From a virus, in IMG/VR virus record IMGVR_UViG_3300020172_001414, positions 1-22,449 of that record: DNA of 22,449 nucleotides; one strand, given 5' to 3'. This document shows positions 1 through 6,960 of this stretch, piece after piece. The position numbers were made by a program, and so were the translations under genes. The notes below the pieces were generated by a model. That model did no database searches and was not told the origin of the DNA. It saw only the letters and a list, made by a program, of their open reading frames with translations. The number at the start of each line of letters is the position of its first letter. The stretch's first letter is position 1.

Positions 1-958
1 AGGCTTCATCAGAAGCTTTATCCCAAGGTAAGTCCAGCCCCTCACGATTAAAATCATTGAGCATCAAACTTAGAATTGGGCTGGTGTTATCTAACACTGT
101 GTCAAGTGTTTCCATTAGGGATGCTTGCACACCTTTGCTAGAAAACATAAGAACTGGGGATTCTGCTCCACGCATACGGTCAGTGTTAAAGAACTTGTCA
201 ATCATCTGACGAACGGTTGTTCGTGAAACACCAGCGTCTAGTAGAAGCTTGATTGTTCTGCGGAGAATGTTCATGTCCTGAAAAGAATACGAACAAACCA
301 TTACTGATCTGGGATGGTACACAAAGTAACTAGCCAAGTCGTTTACCTCTGGTCGAGGTTTACGTTTTACTGGTTCTTCAACCTTTGCTTTTTCGTTTAC
401 GTCTGCGCCAAGAATCATATCCTCTACCTTATCACGAGGGCCATCGGCCTTCTTTACGGTTTTATTACTATTACTCTCTATTATTACTATTTCTCTAGAG
501 ATCAGCGCTTTTGTTACCTGTGCTGGTGTTATGTTCATTTTGATAGGGTCATGGGTGACCCTATCAGGGGTAGTGGGTAGGGTCATGGGTGATCCTATTG
601 AGGGGGTTGTGTTGGTGGTTGATAGGGTCATGGGTGACCCTATTGCTGGTTGTGTGTAGTTAATAATGTAAGTGTTTGGCTTTGGTTTTTGTCGTAATTT
701 TGTTGTGATTATTTGTTGCTCTGAGAGCCATTTGAGTGATCGTTTTACAGTTTCTTTTGAAGTGTACGATGCATCAGCAATCTCTTGAATGGACGCCGAA
801 ACAGATTTGTTATGGATGTGCATCATTGAAACAAGGCATGTTAAAACCTGCAGATCGCGTGGTTGACCATGCTTAAAAATGAGGGGCACTGCCCACTCAG
901 GGACTGCTAAAAAGCGTCCACCAAAAACGTTACTGGTTCCCATTGGACTAGTGATCAT
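1..958 (-). CDS. Winged-helix replication-initiator-like protein (C-terminus cut by window edge)
   Basis: A minus-strand frame is open from an ATG at 958 to the left edge (319 residues visible, no stop). An in-frame TGA lies just upstream of the ATG, so 958 is the first possible ATG; a GGAGGTGA element sits about 12 bases upstream, slightly far. An ATG at 943 is the alternative. Residues about 35-100 look like a helix-turn-helix/winged-helix domain of the phage Rep/DnaD type, with IQEIADASYTSKETVKRSL as the helix-turn-helix and a basic wing ending in NTYIINY. Residues about 105-140 are a Thr/Pro/Ser linker encoded by three DNA palindromes. Residues 155-205 are charged and probably unstructured. 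Residues about 205-300 form a second folded, helical part. By analogy with lambda O this suggests an initiator carrying its own origin. A transcriptional regulator with operators inside its gene is the alternative. No helicase or loader gene is in view. Confidence 0.72.
   Translation of the reverse strand, partial: MITSPMGTSNVFGGRFLAVPEWAVPLIFKHGQPRDLQVLTCLVSMMHIHNKSVSASIQEIADASYTSKETVKRSLKWLSEQQIITTKLRQKPKPNTYIINYTQPAIGSPMTLSTTNTTPSIGSPMTLPTTPDRVTHDPIKMNITPAQVTKALISREIVIIESNSNKTVKKADGPRDKVEDMILGADVNEKAKVEEPVKRKPRPEVNDLASYFVYHPRSVMVCSYSFQDMNILRRTIKLLLDAGVSRTTVRQMIDKFFNTDRMRGAESPVLMFSSKGVQASLMETLDTVLDNTSPILSLMLNDFNREGLDLPWDKASDEA
459..644. other. Candidate replication origin (iterons plus A/T-rich stretch)
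   Basis: Just downstream of the iterons in the coding direction, bases 459-497 are almost purely A/T with TTATTACTATTA at 462-473 repeated as TTATTACTAT at 481-490. Iterons followed by an A/T-rich repeat tract inside the reading frame of a DNA-binding protein is the arrangement of the lambda origin within gene O, where the A/T-rich part melts. That this segment is an origin is inference; the repeats and base composition are directly visible. A cluster of operator sites is the main alternative. Confidence 0.45.
542..644. repeat. Three 24-bp palindromic iterons inside the initiator-like gene
   Basis: Copies are at 542-565, 576-599 and 621-644. The consensus has 10-base arms GATAGGGTCA and TGACCCTATC around the spacer TGGG. 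Copy 1 is a perfect inverted repeat, copy 3 differs at the last base, and copy 2 differs at three positions. Start-to-start spacing is 34 and 45 bases, a difference of 11, close to one helical turn. Copies 2 and 3 are read in the same frame (both give IGSPMTL), while copy 1 is read in another frame (DRVTHDPI). The shared element is therefore the DNA sequence and not a peptide repeat. Probably binding sites for a dimeric protein, most likely the encoded initiator. Confidence 0.85.
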
Positions 959-1033
959 AGCCCACTCAAGTCACCTCCACAACCCCTCTTCAAAAATGAT
1001 ACGATTTGTGGTGACAAATAACAAGGAGTTTTT
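959..1033 (+). promoter_or_regulatory. Divergent intergenic region with weak promoter candidate for dps
   Basis: This 75-base gap separates the minus-strand initiator-like gene from the plus-strand dps gene, so promoters for both are expected here. On the plus strand a possible extended -10 (TG, one base, TACGAT) ends at 1005. No convincing -35 box is visible. A short inverted repeat TTTGT/ACAAA spans 1005-1018, close enough to act as an operator. The ribosome binding site AAGGAG at 1023-1028 sits 5 bases before the dps ATG. Confidence 0.25.
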
Positions 1034-1468
1034 ATGAAAGATTTAGCCAAGTCGCTCAAAGTGTTAGTGTCTGATGTAGTTACATTCTACTTTATGGCAC
1101 ATGGTTATCACTGGAATGTGGAGGGCCAGGACTTCAGCCAGTACCATTCATTGTTCTCGGAGATTTACGAAGATGCATACGGGTCAATTGACCCAATTGC
1201 TGAAAACATTCGTAAGTTGGATGATTATGCTCCCTTTAGTCTTCAAAAATTCCTTGATCTAAGAACTATTGATTTCAAGGATGTTCAACCTAATCCTAAG
1301 GCAATGGCTAAGTCATTGCTAACAGCAAACGATTCTCTTCTTGTATCTCTTAAAGATACCTTTGAAGCTGCTATGAAAGCCGATGAACAGGGTATTGCTA
1401 ACTTCTTGTCAGAGCGTATTGACATGCACCAAAAATGGGCTTGGCAACTTCGAGCCTCAACCAAGTAA
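1034..1468 (+). CDS. dps: Dps-family ferritin-like DNA protection protein
   Basis: The 144-residue protein is a compact four-helix ferritin-like Dps. The family signature HGYHWNVEG is near the N-terminus, and the residues that form the inter-subunit ferroxidase site in Dps proteins are in place by spacing: His26, His38, Asp53 and Glu57, with PIAENIRKL following. Dps proteins form dodecamers that oxidise Fe(II) with peroxide and store iron, and many also bind DNA. There is almost no basic N-terminal tail here (only K3, K6 and K9), so DNA binding may be weak or supplied by the neighbouring lysine-rich proteins. A strong AAGGAG site 5 bases upstream fixes the start. It heads a three-gene plus-strand cassette opposite to the structural operon. 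A host-derived gene used to protect phage DNA from oxidative damage is plausible. Confidence in the family is high; the role in infection is inferred. Confidence 0.93.
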   Translation: MKDLAKSLKVLVSDVVTFYFMAHGYHWNVEGQDFSQYHSLFSEIYEDAYGSIDPIAENIRKLDDYAPFSLQKFLDLRTIDFKDVQPNPKAMAKSLLTANDSLLVSLKDTFEAAMKADEQGIANFLSERIDMHQKWAWQLRASTK

Positions 1469-1477
1469 GGAGCCGAC

Positions 1478-1777
1478 ATGGTAGAAAAAAAGAAAGCCCC
1501 AGCTAAAAAGACAGCCGCTTGGTCTCGTGCCGAGGGCAAAGACCCCAAGGGTGGTCTTAACGAAAAAGGACGTAAGTCTTACGAGCGCGCAAATCCCGGC
1601 AGCGACCTTAAGCCTCCGGTAAAGAAAGAACAGGCCGCTAAGTCTGAGAAGTCAGCAGCGCGTCGTGATTCTTTCTGTGCGCGTATGGAAGGCATGAAAA
1701 AAAAGAACACTTCATCAAAAACAGCCAACGATCCTGACTCCCGTATTAACAAGTCCTTGCGGGCTTGGGATTGCTGA
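1478..1777 (+). CDS. Small basic protein, DUF6321-like
   Basis: The 99-residue protein is rich in Lys, Ala and Ser. It starts with a Lys/Ala/Pro-rich tail (KKKAPAKKTAA), followed by the conserved-looking blocks SRAEGKDPKGGLNEKGRKSY, RRDSFCARMEGMK and a C-terminal SLRAWDC. This pattern matches the small DUF6321-type proteins I recall from many environmental phages and some bacteria, whose function is unknown. Two cysteines (in SFCARM and the terminal residue) are at positions that look conserved. The start is set by AAGGAG at 1467-1472, which overlaps the dps stop codon, so it is cotranscribed and probably coupled with dps. The N-terminal tail resembles that of the next protein, and histone-H1-like tails in general, so nucleic-acid binding is a reasonable guess. 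Confidence 0.8.
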   Translation: MVEKKKAPAKKTAAWSRAEGKDPKGGLNEKGRKSYERANPGSDLKPPVKKEQAAKSEKSAARRDSFCARMEGMKKKNTSSKTANDPDSRINKSLRAWDC

Positions 1778-1789
1778 AGGGGGGTAAGT

Positions 1790-1903
1790 ATGTGTGCAGC
1801 ATGTGGATGTGGTTTAAAAGATAAGAAGGACCCCGGTTACGGCAAGGGTCCCGCAAAGAAGAAAGCAGCGCCAGCTAAGAAGGCAGCTCCTAAGAAAAAG
1901 TGA
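1790..1903 (+). CDS. 37-aa CxxCxC mini-protein with lysine-rich tail
   Basis: A 37-codon frame begins with MCAACGCG, giving a CxxCxC metal-binding-like head, continues through KDKKDPGYGKG, and ends in an H1-like Lys/Ala/Pro tail (PAKKAAPKKK). A G-rich ribosome binding site (GAAGGGGGG) lies 5 bases before the ATG, and the gene starts 12 bases after the previous stop. It ends about 35 bases before the terminator, as expected for the last gene of the cassette. I do not recognise a characterised homologue. The composition suggests a small metal-binding, DNA- or RNA-associated protein. Its lysine-rich tail uses the same PAKK vocabulary as the preceding protein, so the two may bind the same target. 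Confidence 0.65.
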   Translation: MCAACGCGLKDKKDPGYGKGPAKKKAAPAKKAAPKKK

Positions 1904-1938
1904 ACTCACTAATTTAGTAGTAGTTACTACTGAATAAC

Positions 1939-1964
1939 AAAAGGCCCCCGCAAGGGGGCCTTTT
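1939..1964. terminator. Strong bidirectional intrinsic terminator between converging operons
   Basis: An 11-base stem AAAAGGCCCCC / GGGGGCCTTTT encloses the loop GCAA. T-runs follow the stem on either strand. It sits between the last plus-strand gene (stop at 1903) and the last minus-strand gene (stop at 1998), so it can end both the dps cassette and the long structural operon. A minor inverted repeat AGTAGTA/TACTACT lies just upstream at about 1917-1932. Confidence 0.92.
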
Positions 1965-1997
1965 GCTTGGTTTGGGAACCGTATGTGAAGGACAATA

Positions 1998-2771
1998 CTA
2001 CTCGTCCGATTGACTATCTACAACTAAATTCATAATCTTTTTCAAAAGATCTTTGTTCATTCCAAAGCCAAGTTCAGTACCGTCATTGAACAACAACAGT
2101 ATTGATCCAATTTCAATGTCTTCTTTGACCTTTGTTGAACCAGTCAAAGCGTCAATTGCTTCCTCTTTGTTCTTTACCAGGAACCCAGCATTAGCTGCCA
2201 TTCTTTTTACCGAAGCAGCTGGCATAATTTCAAGAGTTTCTCTATCAAAGCTAGTTACATCTAAATCAAGAACCTTGTCCAGATGCTCCTCCATTTCAGA
2301 TGCCTCTGTCACTGACAGGGTTATTTCACTTTGTTCTGGCGGGTCAACTACAATTGGGCACAAACCATTAGTAAGTTCTAATGATTCAAGGCCACGGTTA
2401 ATTGTACTAGTGGCAAGGTTTAATGAACGCTCAGGATTAGTTTCATCCCACATGATTAAAGCAATCCCAGGCTTACAGTCAACCAAAAGATCAATTACTG
2501 TGGAATCTACATCTTCTACCAAAGTTACATTTAAAGCATTTTTACTTAATGCTTTTGGAAGTGGGCGGCCTTCTGAAGAAGCAACTATCTCGTAGTCAAT
2601 CTCATTGTCTAACATCCAGTCATATACACATTCCATTGATGGGGAAATTGTCTTTGAACCGTACCAGGGGACTACGAAAGCATGTTTTGCAATATCATTA
2701 AGTGAAGCATTAATTACTTCCTTGGGGACACTTGCTCCACCAAGAATTCCGTACGTATTTGTCTTTGCCAT
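1998..2771 (-). CDS. Unknown 257-aa protein, last gene of the structural operon
   Basis: The start is placed at MAKTNTYGILGG (ATG at 2771) because AGGAG lies 4 bases upstream, overlapping the stop of the preceding gene. A longer frame from 2813 would overlap that gene and has no such site. The first ~125 residues alternate hydrophobic strands and helices in a Rossmann-like way (TYGILGGASVP; HAFVVPWYG; IDYEIVAS; NVTLVEDV; GIALIMWDE), consistent with an alpha/beta nucleotide-binding-like domain. The C-terminal half is acidic, with helices such as SVKRMAANAGFLVKNKEEA, and ends in a short hydrophobic and acidic segment. No catalytic signature is recognisable. A late, operon-terminal position after a holin candidate would fit a lysis accessory, host-interaction or regulatory role, but nothing in the sequence settles this. 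Confidence 0.8.
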   Translation of the reverse strand: MAKTNTYGILGGASVPKEVINASLNDIAKHAFVVPWYGSKTISPSMECVYDWMLDNEIDYEIVASSEGRPLPKALSKNALNVTLVEDVDSTVIDLLVDCKPGIALIMWDETNPERSLNLATSTINRGLESLELTNGLCPIVVDPPEQSEITLSVTEASEMEEHLDKVLDLDVTSFDRETLEIMPAASVKRMAANAGFLVKNKEEAIDALTGSTKVKEDIEIGSILLLFNDGTELGFGMNKDLLKKIMNLVVDSQSDE

Positions 2772-2778
2772 AACGCTC

Positions 2779-3033
2779 CTATCGAAGACTCTTGCGGTGT
2801 GCAGCATCTCCACTAAGAGTCAATAGGCGGAGTGCTGAATGCACTGTACCAGATAAAGCTGCAATTGCAGCACCATCTACAAGTATATTATCTGTGTCTA
2901 TGGCAAAACACGAAATATAGGATAGGGCTATTGAGGCCAATATTTTGACCCAAGGCATTGCTTCTTTTGGCAACAACGAGTCAATAAGTTGTAGCACTTT
3001 ATATACAGCTAGTGAAGCTATTACTAAGCTCAT
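2779..3033 (-). CDS. Small two-helix membrane protein, holin candidate
   Basis: The 84-residue protein has two predicted membrane segments (about residues 2-20, MSLVIASLAVYKVLQLI, and about 28-48, WVKILASIALSYISCFAI), then a third less hydrophobic stretch (AAIAALSGTVHSALRLL) and a basic C-terminus (HRKSLR). Size, topology and charge fit a small phage holin. A comparable membrane protein is often found at the end of phage structural operons, so holin is a candidate and not a proof. Its ATG overlaps the preceding TGA (ATGA), and AGGAG lies 4-5 bases upstream. No separate endolysin is visible in the window; murein-active domains are seen only in the tape measure. Confidence 0.75.
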   Translation of the reverse strand: MSLVIASLAVYKVLQLIDSLLPKEAMPWVKILASIALSYISCFAIDTDNILVDGAAIAALSGTVHSALRLLTLSGDAAHRKSLR

Positions 3034-4799
3034 GTATCTCCTGGTATCTTATCGTATGTAATAGTATACATATAATTTGGTGTTTTTACAATGTTACCAA
3101 CTGTTGGTTTGTAATATCCATTGCTGTATAGAGTGCCAGAAGAAATAGTTTCTTTAACTGGAAGCAAGTCTTTTAATAACCTAGAAACTACCTGGGTAGT
3201 TTTTTTCCAGTTAGTTGTATACACCGAAAAAGAATTATGGGGTGTTCCAAGCCATCGATAATCAGAGATACTTCCTGCAGAACCATTTCCACTCAGCAGC
3301 CATCCACCCTCAACAGTGTCTCCATCAAAATATGTACCAATAGAGTTTCTTTCTAGTAAAACATTACCAAAATCAGAATATGAAATACTTTGGTTGTTGT
3401 AGTTAGTATTGTACTCAATGGTTAATTTTGCTGGAGTGTAGGTGGTTACTGTACTTGGTATTGTTATTCTCCAATATTTGGTTGTTCCAAATACCTGTGG
3501 AACAGAGTCAATTCCTAATAAACTGGCACTACCACCACCCACTCCACTTGCTGTATACATGGCAATATTGTTAATAGCCCCAGGAACATCTTTAGCTCCA
3601 CCAGAAATATTAGGGATATTTATTGAAACATAAAAAACATCTCCGCCAATGACTTTTACGTCAGCGTTGGCTGTTTCTAAAATGTCATGAAGAACATTAT
3701 TAGGATTAGTAAAACTTACCCATTTTTCTGTAGTTACGGTAGCTGAAGAGTAAACATCACTAGGACTACCACCCTCCACAGTGCTTGCTTGGGCTGTTCC
3801 TACTACTCCAGAGTCATATATAACAGCCGATTCATCAGCAGGTCCACCTGCATCTAATCCAGCTGCTACTCCAAAAACAAACCTAGGGTCTTTAACTAAG
3901 TTTACTCTTTGTGAGTAAACCTTAATAGTTTTATTGTTACCATCTATTTCTACGTTTGCGCCAATTACTGCTTCTAAAAACTGCTCAATAGAAGCACCTG
4001 TACCATTTTTCTTACGTGAGTTACTTACTATGGTAAGTAGGTCTCTAAGTCTTTGAGAACCAAGATCGCTTACAGTAACAGCTACTCCCAAATCACTAGC
4101 AATGTAATCTAGTGTTTCTTCATTTGCTACCCAAGGGTCTTTCATTGACATTGCAAAATCTAAAGTAGTTCTAAATTTGTCCAAATCCCAACCAAATACT
4201 GATAAGTATTTTTTAAGATCCCCAGTACCAATTTCATCTTGGTACTGGTAGTAAGCCGGTATCTTTGCATACAAGCTTTCTGTTGAACCATAATCTGATG
4301 GAACTAATACTTCAAGTTTTGATACAGGTTCATAGTAATCATCATTATCTGATCTATACCGAATAAACATAGTGTAATAGGCCCACTCACCTTCTACACC
4401 TGTATGTACAAATTCTTCAATTGTACGAGTTTCTATAAGTACAGAACCTTCTGCAATAGTGTCTGGGCACCCAAGTGGTGAATACACAATGTGTACTGAA
4501 TATGGTTCTGCAGTTACACCAAGTTCATATAGTGTAAGGCCCCATTTTATAGTGACTTGTTTATATTCAGTTGAACTAGCCTCAAAAAATGCAGCATTTG
4601 AAAGTGTGTTACCTGCCGCAATAGCTGTACTTAGAACTGGGGCAGTTTGTACATTGTCACCTTTTATGTAGGTAGCAGAAGCAGAACCAGCATAGTTTTG
4701 TGGGCCTCCTAATGAAGCACCAATTCCACCAGCATAGTATTGGAGATACGAACCACCTTCAAATGACCCTCTTCTTATTGTAAAAGATCTACGTGCCAT
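3030..4799 (-). CDS. Baseplate/tail protein I-like (P2 gpI family) with receptor-binding-like C-terminus
   Basis: The 589-residue protein has an N-terminal beta-rich region (1-170). A central tail-protein-I segment follows at about 175-300 (SLYAKIPAYYQYQDE, then LKKYLSVFGWDLDKF, then DPWVANEETLDYIASDLGV, then SRKKNGTGASIEQFLEAV). This is the classic gpI pattern of a helical core with the NxRKKNGT-type turn, which in P2-like phages links the baseplate wedge to the tail fibres. The C-terminal 290 residues are rich in Ser/Thr/Gly/Val and look like a beta-sandwich adhesion or carbohydrate-binding module. The gene lies directly after the gpJ-like gene, 1 base from its stop, with no clear ribosome binding site, so translation is probably coupled. 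The C-terminal part is the most likely host-range determinant in this half of the operon. Confidence 0.82.
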   Translation of the reverse strand: MARRSFTIRRGSFEGGSYLQYYAGGIGASLGGPQNYAGSASATYIKGDNVQTAPVLSTAIAAGNTLSNAAFFEASSTEYKQVTIKWGLTLYELGVTAEPYSVHIVYSPLGCPDTIAEGSVLIETRTIEEFVHTGVEGEWAYYTMFIRYRSDNDDYYEPVSKLEVLVPSDYGSTESLYAKIPAYYQYQDEIGTGDLKKYLSVFGWDLDKFRTTLDFAMSMKDPWVANEETLDYIASDLGVAVTVSDLGSQRLRDLLTIVSNSRKKNGTGASIEQFLEAVIGANVEIDGNNKTIKVYSQRVNLVKDPRFVFGVAAGLDAGGPADESAVIYDSGVVGTAQASTVEGGSPSDVYSSATVTTEKWVSFTNPNNVLHDILETANADVKVIGGDVFYVSINIPNISGGAKDVPGAINNIAMYTASGVGGGSASLLGIDSVPQVFGTTKYWRITIPSTVTTYTPAKLTIEYNTNYNNQSISYSDFGNVLLERNSIGTYFDGDTVEGGWLLSGNGSAGSISDYRWLGTPHNSFSVYTTNWKKTTQVVSRLLKDLLPVKETISSGTLYSNGYYKPTVGNIVKTPNYMYTITYDKIPGDT

Positions 4800-4800
4800 C

Positions 4801-6276
4801 TTATGAAGCTACCATCCCTCCAGAAAAAGTAACAGAAATAGAACCTTTTCTTATTAGATGTGTTGGATCTAGCACAGTAACTTCTGCATTGTCTGAGTTT
4901 AAAATTTGAAAATTTGATATTTCAATGTAGTCAACTCCATTTAAAGCCATAACTGCTTTATACACATCAGATTTTCTTATTTGTTTACCAAAATCAGTGG
5001 CGTCAAAAGATAATAAACCATCTATAGCGTTGTAAACACTAGCAGCTACTGAACTACTCACAAAACCATCTGAAACATAAACTTCAGCAGTTATGTTTAG
5101 TCTATTTAAAGTAATCGTGCTTGCTGCAATAGGGGTTACACCAAGCATTGAACGAGGGGTAACCTGGTTAACAATATCTGTTCTTAAATCAGTAGGAACA
5201 GTAATTGAATGCAAAGTGGTTGTTAAAAAGTCACTTATGTATGGTAACCCATACAGTATTACAGAAGCTCCGCCACTTGCTGATCCAGATCCTGGAGTAT
5301 AAGTAGTAACTGCTTTATAAACACCATTTACAGATCTAGCAAGGTCTTCATAATCTTTTAGGGTCACAGCCCTATCTTGTGTTCTCATATAGGAAACTAT
5401 ATTAGACTTAAGTGTTTCCGCAGTTTCTCCATTAGTACCCCCAGAAGCTACACTTGAATCGCCAAGTGTTATATACGCAGGGGCTGTACTAACAATTGTT
5501 TTTATTAAATTACTTCCAATGTTTCCATCAGCACCAGAACTTCTAGTGTAGCTAGCTTTAATAGTAGATCCAGCAGGTGGTATATACCCATTAATTCTGT
5601 TACCAAAATTTAATTGCACTTTTCCAGAAGAAGATAAAACAACACTAAAACCCCTAGAGTTTTGGGGTATATCTTGAACAGTTCCATAGGGAATCCAAGT
5701 ACCTTCTACACCCTCTTCAGTTACAGTAACCGTTATTGTGGTTGTATCTGCATCGGAGTTTGCTAGTATATAAGTTTGATTAGGAAGTCCAGTTGCTGCT
5801 GCTACAAGAGTTTCATCAATTACTCTAGTTCCTTCAGTAAGTGACACTTCAACAGTTTGACCAGGAGAAATAATAGCCTCATTGGAGGCATAGAAATTAT
5901 AAGTAGTGTTGTTTGAAACAGCAGAAAACTTGTCTCCAACATTAATTGTGTATATGTTAGCTGAAGCAGAAGAACTATTTGCTATAAATAAAGTAGCTTC
6001 AGATGATCTTCTGCCACTTGGCTTATACCCAAACATATTTGCGTAAGCAATTAGGCTTTCACGTTGAGTTGCTGTAGTTATAAAAGCTTCTCTACCTGCC
6101 CTATCAATATAGTAGTTCATAATATCACCCATGTAGGACCATAGGTCAACAAACAACATACCAAAGTCTGATGGATCTCTGTCCGTCCATTCTGGGGCAA
6201 CAATAGCAGCACGATTAAGCAGATCTTGTCTAATAGTGCTGTATGTTCTGCTGGCGTAATTAAATGCTGGGTCCAT
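4801..6276 (-). CDS. Baseplate J-like wedge protein
   Basis: The 491-residue protein begins with a baseplate-J signature: DPSDFGMLFVDLWSYMGDIMNYYIDRAGREAFI at about 36-68, followed by RESLIAYANMFGYKPSGR. A second characteristic block is VTLKDYEDLARSVNGVYKAV at about 310-330. The middle is beta-rich, and the C-terminal domain (about 400-491) includes GKQIRKSDVYKAVMALNGVDYI, the usual terminal ferredoxin-like half of gpJ/T4 gp6 proteins. These proteins form the inner ring of baseplate wedges around the hub. It follows the gp25-like gene by 8 bases and precedes the gpI-like gene, the order seen in P2 (W-J-I). The ribosome binding site is modest (AGGT). Confidence 0.92.
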   Translation of the reverse strand: MDPAFNYASRTYSTIRQDLLNRAAIVAPEWTDRDPSDFGMLFVDLWSYMGDIMNYYIDRAGREAFITTATQRESLIAYANMFGYKPSGRRSSEATLFIANSSSASANIYTINVGDKFSAVSNNTTYNFYASNEAIISPGQTVEVSLTEGTRVIDETLVAAATGLPNQTYILANSDADTTTITVTVTEEGVEGTWIPYGTVQDIPQNSRGFSVVLSSSGKVQLNFGNRINGYIPPAGSTIKASYTRSSGADGNIGSNLIKTIVSTAPAYITLGDSSVASGGTNGETAETLKSNIVSYMRTQDRAVTLKDYEDLARSVNGVYKAVTTYTPGSGSASGGASVILYGLPYISDFLTTTLHSITVPTDLRTDIVNQVTPRSMLGVTPIAASTITLNRLNITAEVYVSDGFVSSSVAASVYNAIDGLLSFDATDFGKQIRKSDVYKAVMALNGVDYIEISNFQILNSDNAEVTVLDPTHLIRKGSISVTFSGGMVAS

Positions 6277-6284
6277 TGTTTAAC

Positions 6285-6683
6285 CTACACAATCGTGTCT
6301 TCAGTAACTATACCTGGTATAGCTATCTTTATGGTACTACCTAGTATAGTCCCAATGGGTAATCTGTATGTAATGTATACATTAAGAATTGGATCAGAAC
6401 TAGTAATCGAGGATGTATCAAAACGCATGTCTAGGATAGTAGCGCCAGATAGATTTTCTCCTAAATCCATCAAAGCTTCAACTTTTGCATCAAGTAATAC
6501 TAGTTCACTTGGATATTCGTTAATTAACATGGAAATACTACTACCGTATAATGGGTGCAGTATTCTTGAGAATTTTGGAGTATTTAAAATACTTTCAATT
6601 TTTTGATTTATTATTGTAACAGTATCTTTAGTTACTTCAGTTTTTCCACCTACAAAACTAAATGGTGTTTTAAGTGTTTTCAT
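6285..6683 (-). CDS. GPW/gp25-family baseplate wedge protein
   Basis: The 132-residue protein matches the gp25/gpW size and pattern. It has an N-terminal strand, then TVTIINQKIESILNTPKFSR and LHPLYGSSISMLINEY in place of the usual ERxxxPxYG block, an ILDMRF strand, and a final VYITYRLPIG strand. In T4 and P2-like tails this protein is the sheath-nucleating wedge component that copies the sheath C-terminal fold. GAGAGG about 6 bases upstream supports the start. It lies just before the gpJ-like gene in the conserved W-J-I order. Confidence 0.88.
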   Translation of the reverse strand: MKTLKTPFSFVGGKTEVTKDTVTIINQKIESILNTPKFSRILHPLYGSSISMLINEYPSELVLLDAKVEALMDLGENLSGATILDMRFDTSSITSSDPILNVYITYRLPIGTILGSTIKIAIPGIVTEDTIV

Positions 6684-6696
6684 AAAATCCTCTCAA

Positions 6697-6960
6697 TTAA
6701 GCGCTTCCACCATTAACATTATTAATGGTTGTAGTGTCGGTAATGTTGCTTATTAAGTACACTTTGTTAAAGTTTTCTCCCTCAATAGCAACTATTATTT
6801 GATCGCCCTCTGTTGGTGGCCATTCTGAACCAACCGTAGTGGGTCTATGTACGGTTATAGTTTCATTTGCACCAAGAATTGATGGTATTTTTACGTGTAC
6901 TTCTTGGTCCAATGCTCTGACTACAAGGGCTCGATATAAACTAATGTCTGAACTAGGCAT
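6697..6960 (-). CDS. Minimal OB-fold spike/hub protein (gp5/gpV-like)
   Basis: The 87-residue protein looks like a bare OB-fold of the type found in the baseplate spike (T4 gp5 N-domain, P2 gpV, VgrG): YRALVVRALDQEVHVKIPS, then EWPPTEGDQIIVAIEGENFNKVYLI, the usual pair of strands with a WxPPxxGD turn. It ends soon after (NNVNGGSA), with no beta-helix needle and no lysozyme domain. It overlaps the hub gene by 8 bases and precedes the gp25-like gene, the place where a spike gene is expected. A piercing tip, if present, must come from another protein. Function by context is good; by sequence moderate. Confidence 0.7.
   Translation of the reverse strand: MPSSDISLYRALVVRALDQEVHVKIPSILGANETITVHRPTTVGSEWPPTEGDQIIVAIEGENFNKVYLISNITDTTTINNVNGGSA

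Noticed and set aside
314-580. 88-residue plus-strand frame at the left end
   Set aside because: It lies antisense to the initiator-like gene, which has a coherent winged helix and stays open for 319 codons. The peptide is aromatic/Cys-rich nonsense with no ribosome binding site.
2053-2826. Plus-strand frames opposite the unknown 257-aa gene
   Set aside because: They have no ribosome binding sites and low-information sequence, and the minus-strand gene has a good AGGAG start and operon coupling.
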